Part shown: piece after piece, positions 6,030-6,114 of the stretch
Layout of the letters: each line of letters starts with the position of its first letter
Position numbering within the stretch: the first letter of the stretch is position 1
Assembly: GCA_963626285.1 (NCBI GenBank)
Contig: CAVFWQ010000104.1
Span: 1-6,114, forward strand
Direction of reading: 5' to 3'
DNA: 6,114 nt
DNA from: CAVDRM01 sp963626285
Lineage (GTDB): Bacteria; Bacillota; Clostridia; Christensenellales; Aristaeellaceae
Notes under the pieces: generated by a model
What the model was told of the DNA's origin: nothing
Databases searched by the model: none
What the model saw: the letters and a program-made list of their open reading frames with translations, nothing else
Position numbers and translations under genes: made by a program

Positions 6030-6035
6030 TATAAT
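6030..6035 (+). promoter_or_regulatory. Possible -10 box of a divergent plus-strand promoter
   Basis: An exact TATAAT stands on the plus strand at 6030-6035, preceded by an A-tract (6006-6012) but with no good -35 hexamer at 16-18 nt; TTAAAA at 6004-6009 is 20 nt away. The remaining 79 bases hold no start codon with an open frame, only a three-codon frame ATG-TGG-TAG at 6072. If real, it drives a gene beyond the window, back to back with the hydrolase operon. Confidence 0.35.
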
Positions 6036-6114
6036 ACATAGGTAACACGAAAGCAAATCAAAAGAGAACTCATGTGGTAGAATAGCAAGTAGCAACAAAC
6101 CAGCCATCACAGAG

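Noticed and set aside
5901..6110. Minus-strand frame of 69 codons with a hydrophobic start
   Set aside because: It runs through the -35 and -10 boxes of the hydrolase promoter, has no clear ribosome binding site in view and shows no family resemblance.

Overview
The window looks like chromosomal DNA of a low-to-mid GC Firmicute, most likely a gut-type Clostridia (Oscillospiraceae/Lachnospiraceae-like). This is inferred from AGGAGG-type ribosome binding sites, sigma-A-type promoters with exact TATAAT boxes, protein styles such as the long PRPP synthetase variant and the SATK/GWDG serine hydrolase, and a base composition near 50% GC. The genus cannot be read from the sequence. All seven genes I can support lie on the minus strand, so the window is read from its right end to its left. 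The long plus-strand open frames are antisense shadows.

Right block, 6114 to 4425: about 240 bases of non-coding DNA hold a very good minus-strand promoter (TGGACA-17-TATAAT). It drives a C26-family class I glutamine amidotransferase-like hydrolase. That gene overlaps by 4 nt (ATGA) with a YfcE-like metallophosphoesterase that has several substituted metal ligands. The last codons of the phosphoesterase form one arm of a strong hairpin. Its U-rich tract lies on the plus-strand side, so it looks like a terminator for plus-strand, antisense transcription.

Middle block, 4424 to 3465: a 186-nt gap with small inverted repeats precedes a FabG-like short-chain dehydrogenase, with start corrected to 4238. 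This gene is followed by a convincing intrinsic terminator in its own direction.

Left block, 3423 to 1: a second good promoter (TTCTCA-17-TATAAT) drives what looks like a four-gene operon with gaps of 9, 16 and 13 nt. The genes are a 403-aa variant ribose-phosphate pyrophosphokinase, a coiled-coil protein with one C-terminal membrane anchor, a small protein with a glycine-zipper hydrophobic segment, and a serine beta-lactamase-like/DD-peptidase-like hydrolase cut by the window edge.

Most of the window is ordinary metabolic and housekeeping content. The items worth a second look are the two unnamed membrane-type proteins between the PRPP synthetase and the serine hydrolase, the altered active-site motifs in the phosphoesterase, dehydrogenase and PRPP synthetase, and the plus-oriented terminator over the phosphoesterase stop codon. 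I see no CRISPR array, tRNA, rRNA, transposase or phage gene.
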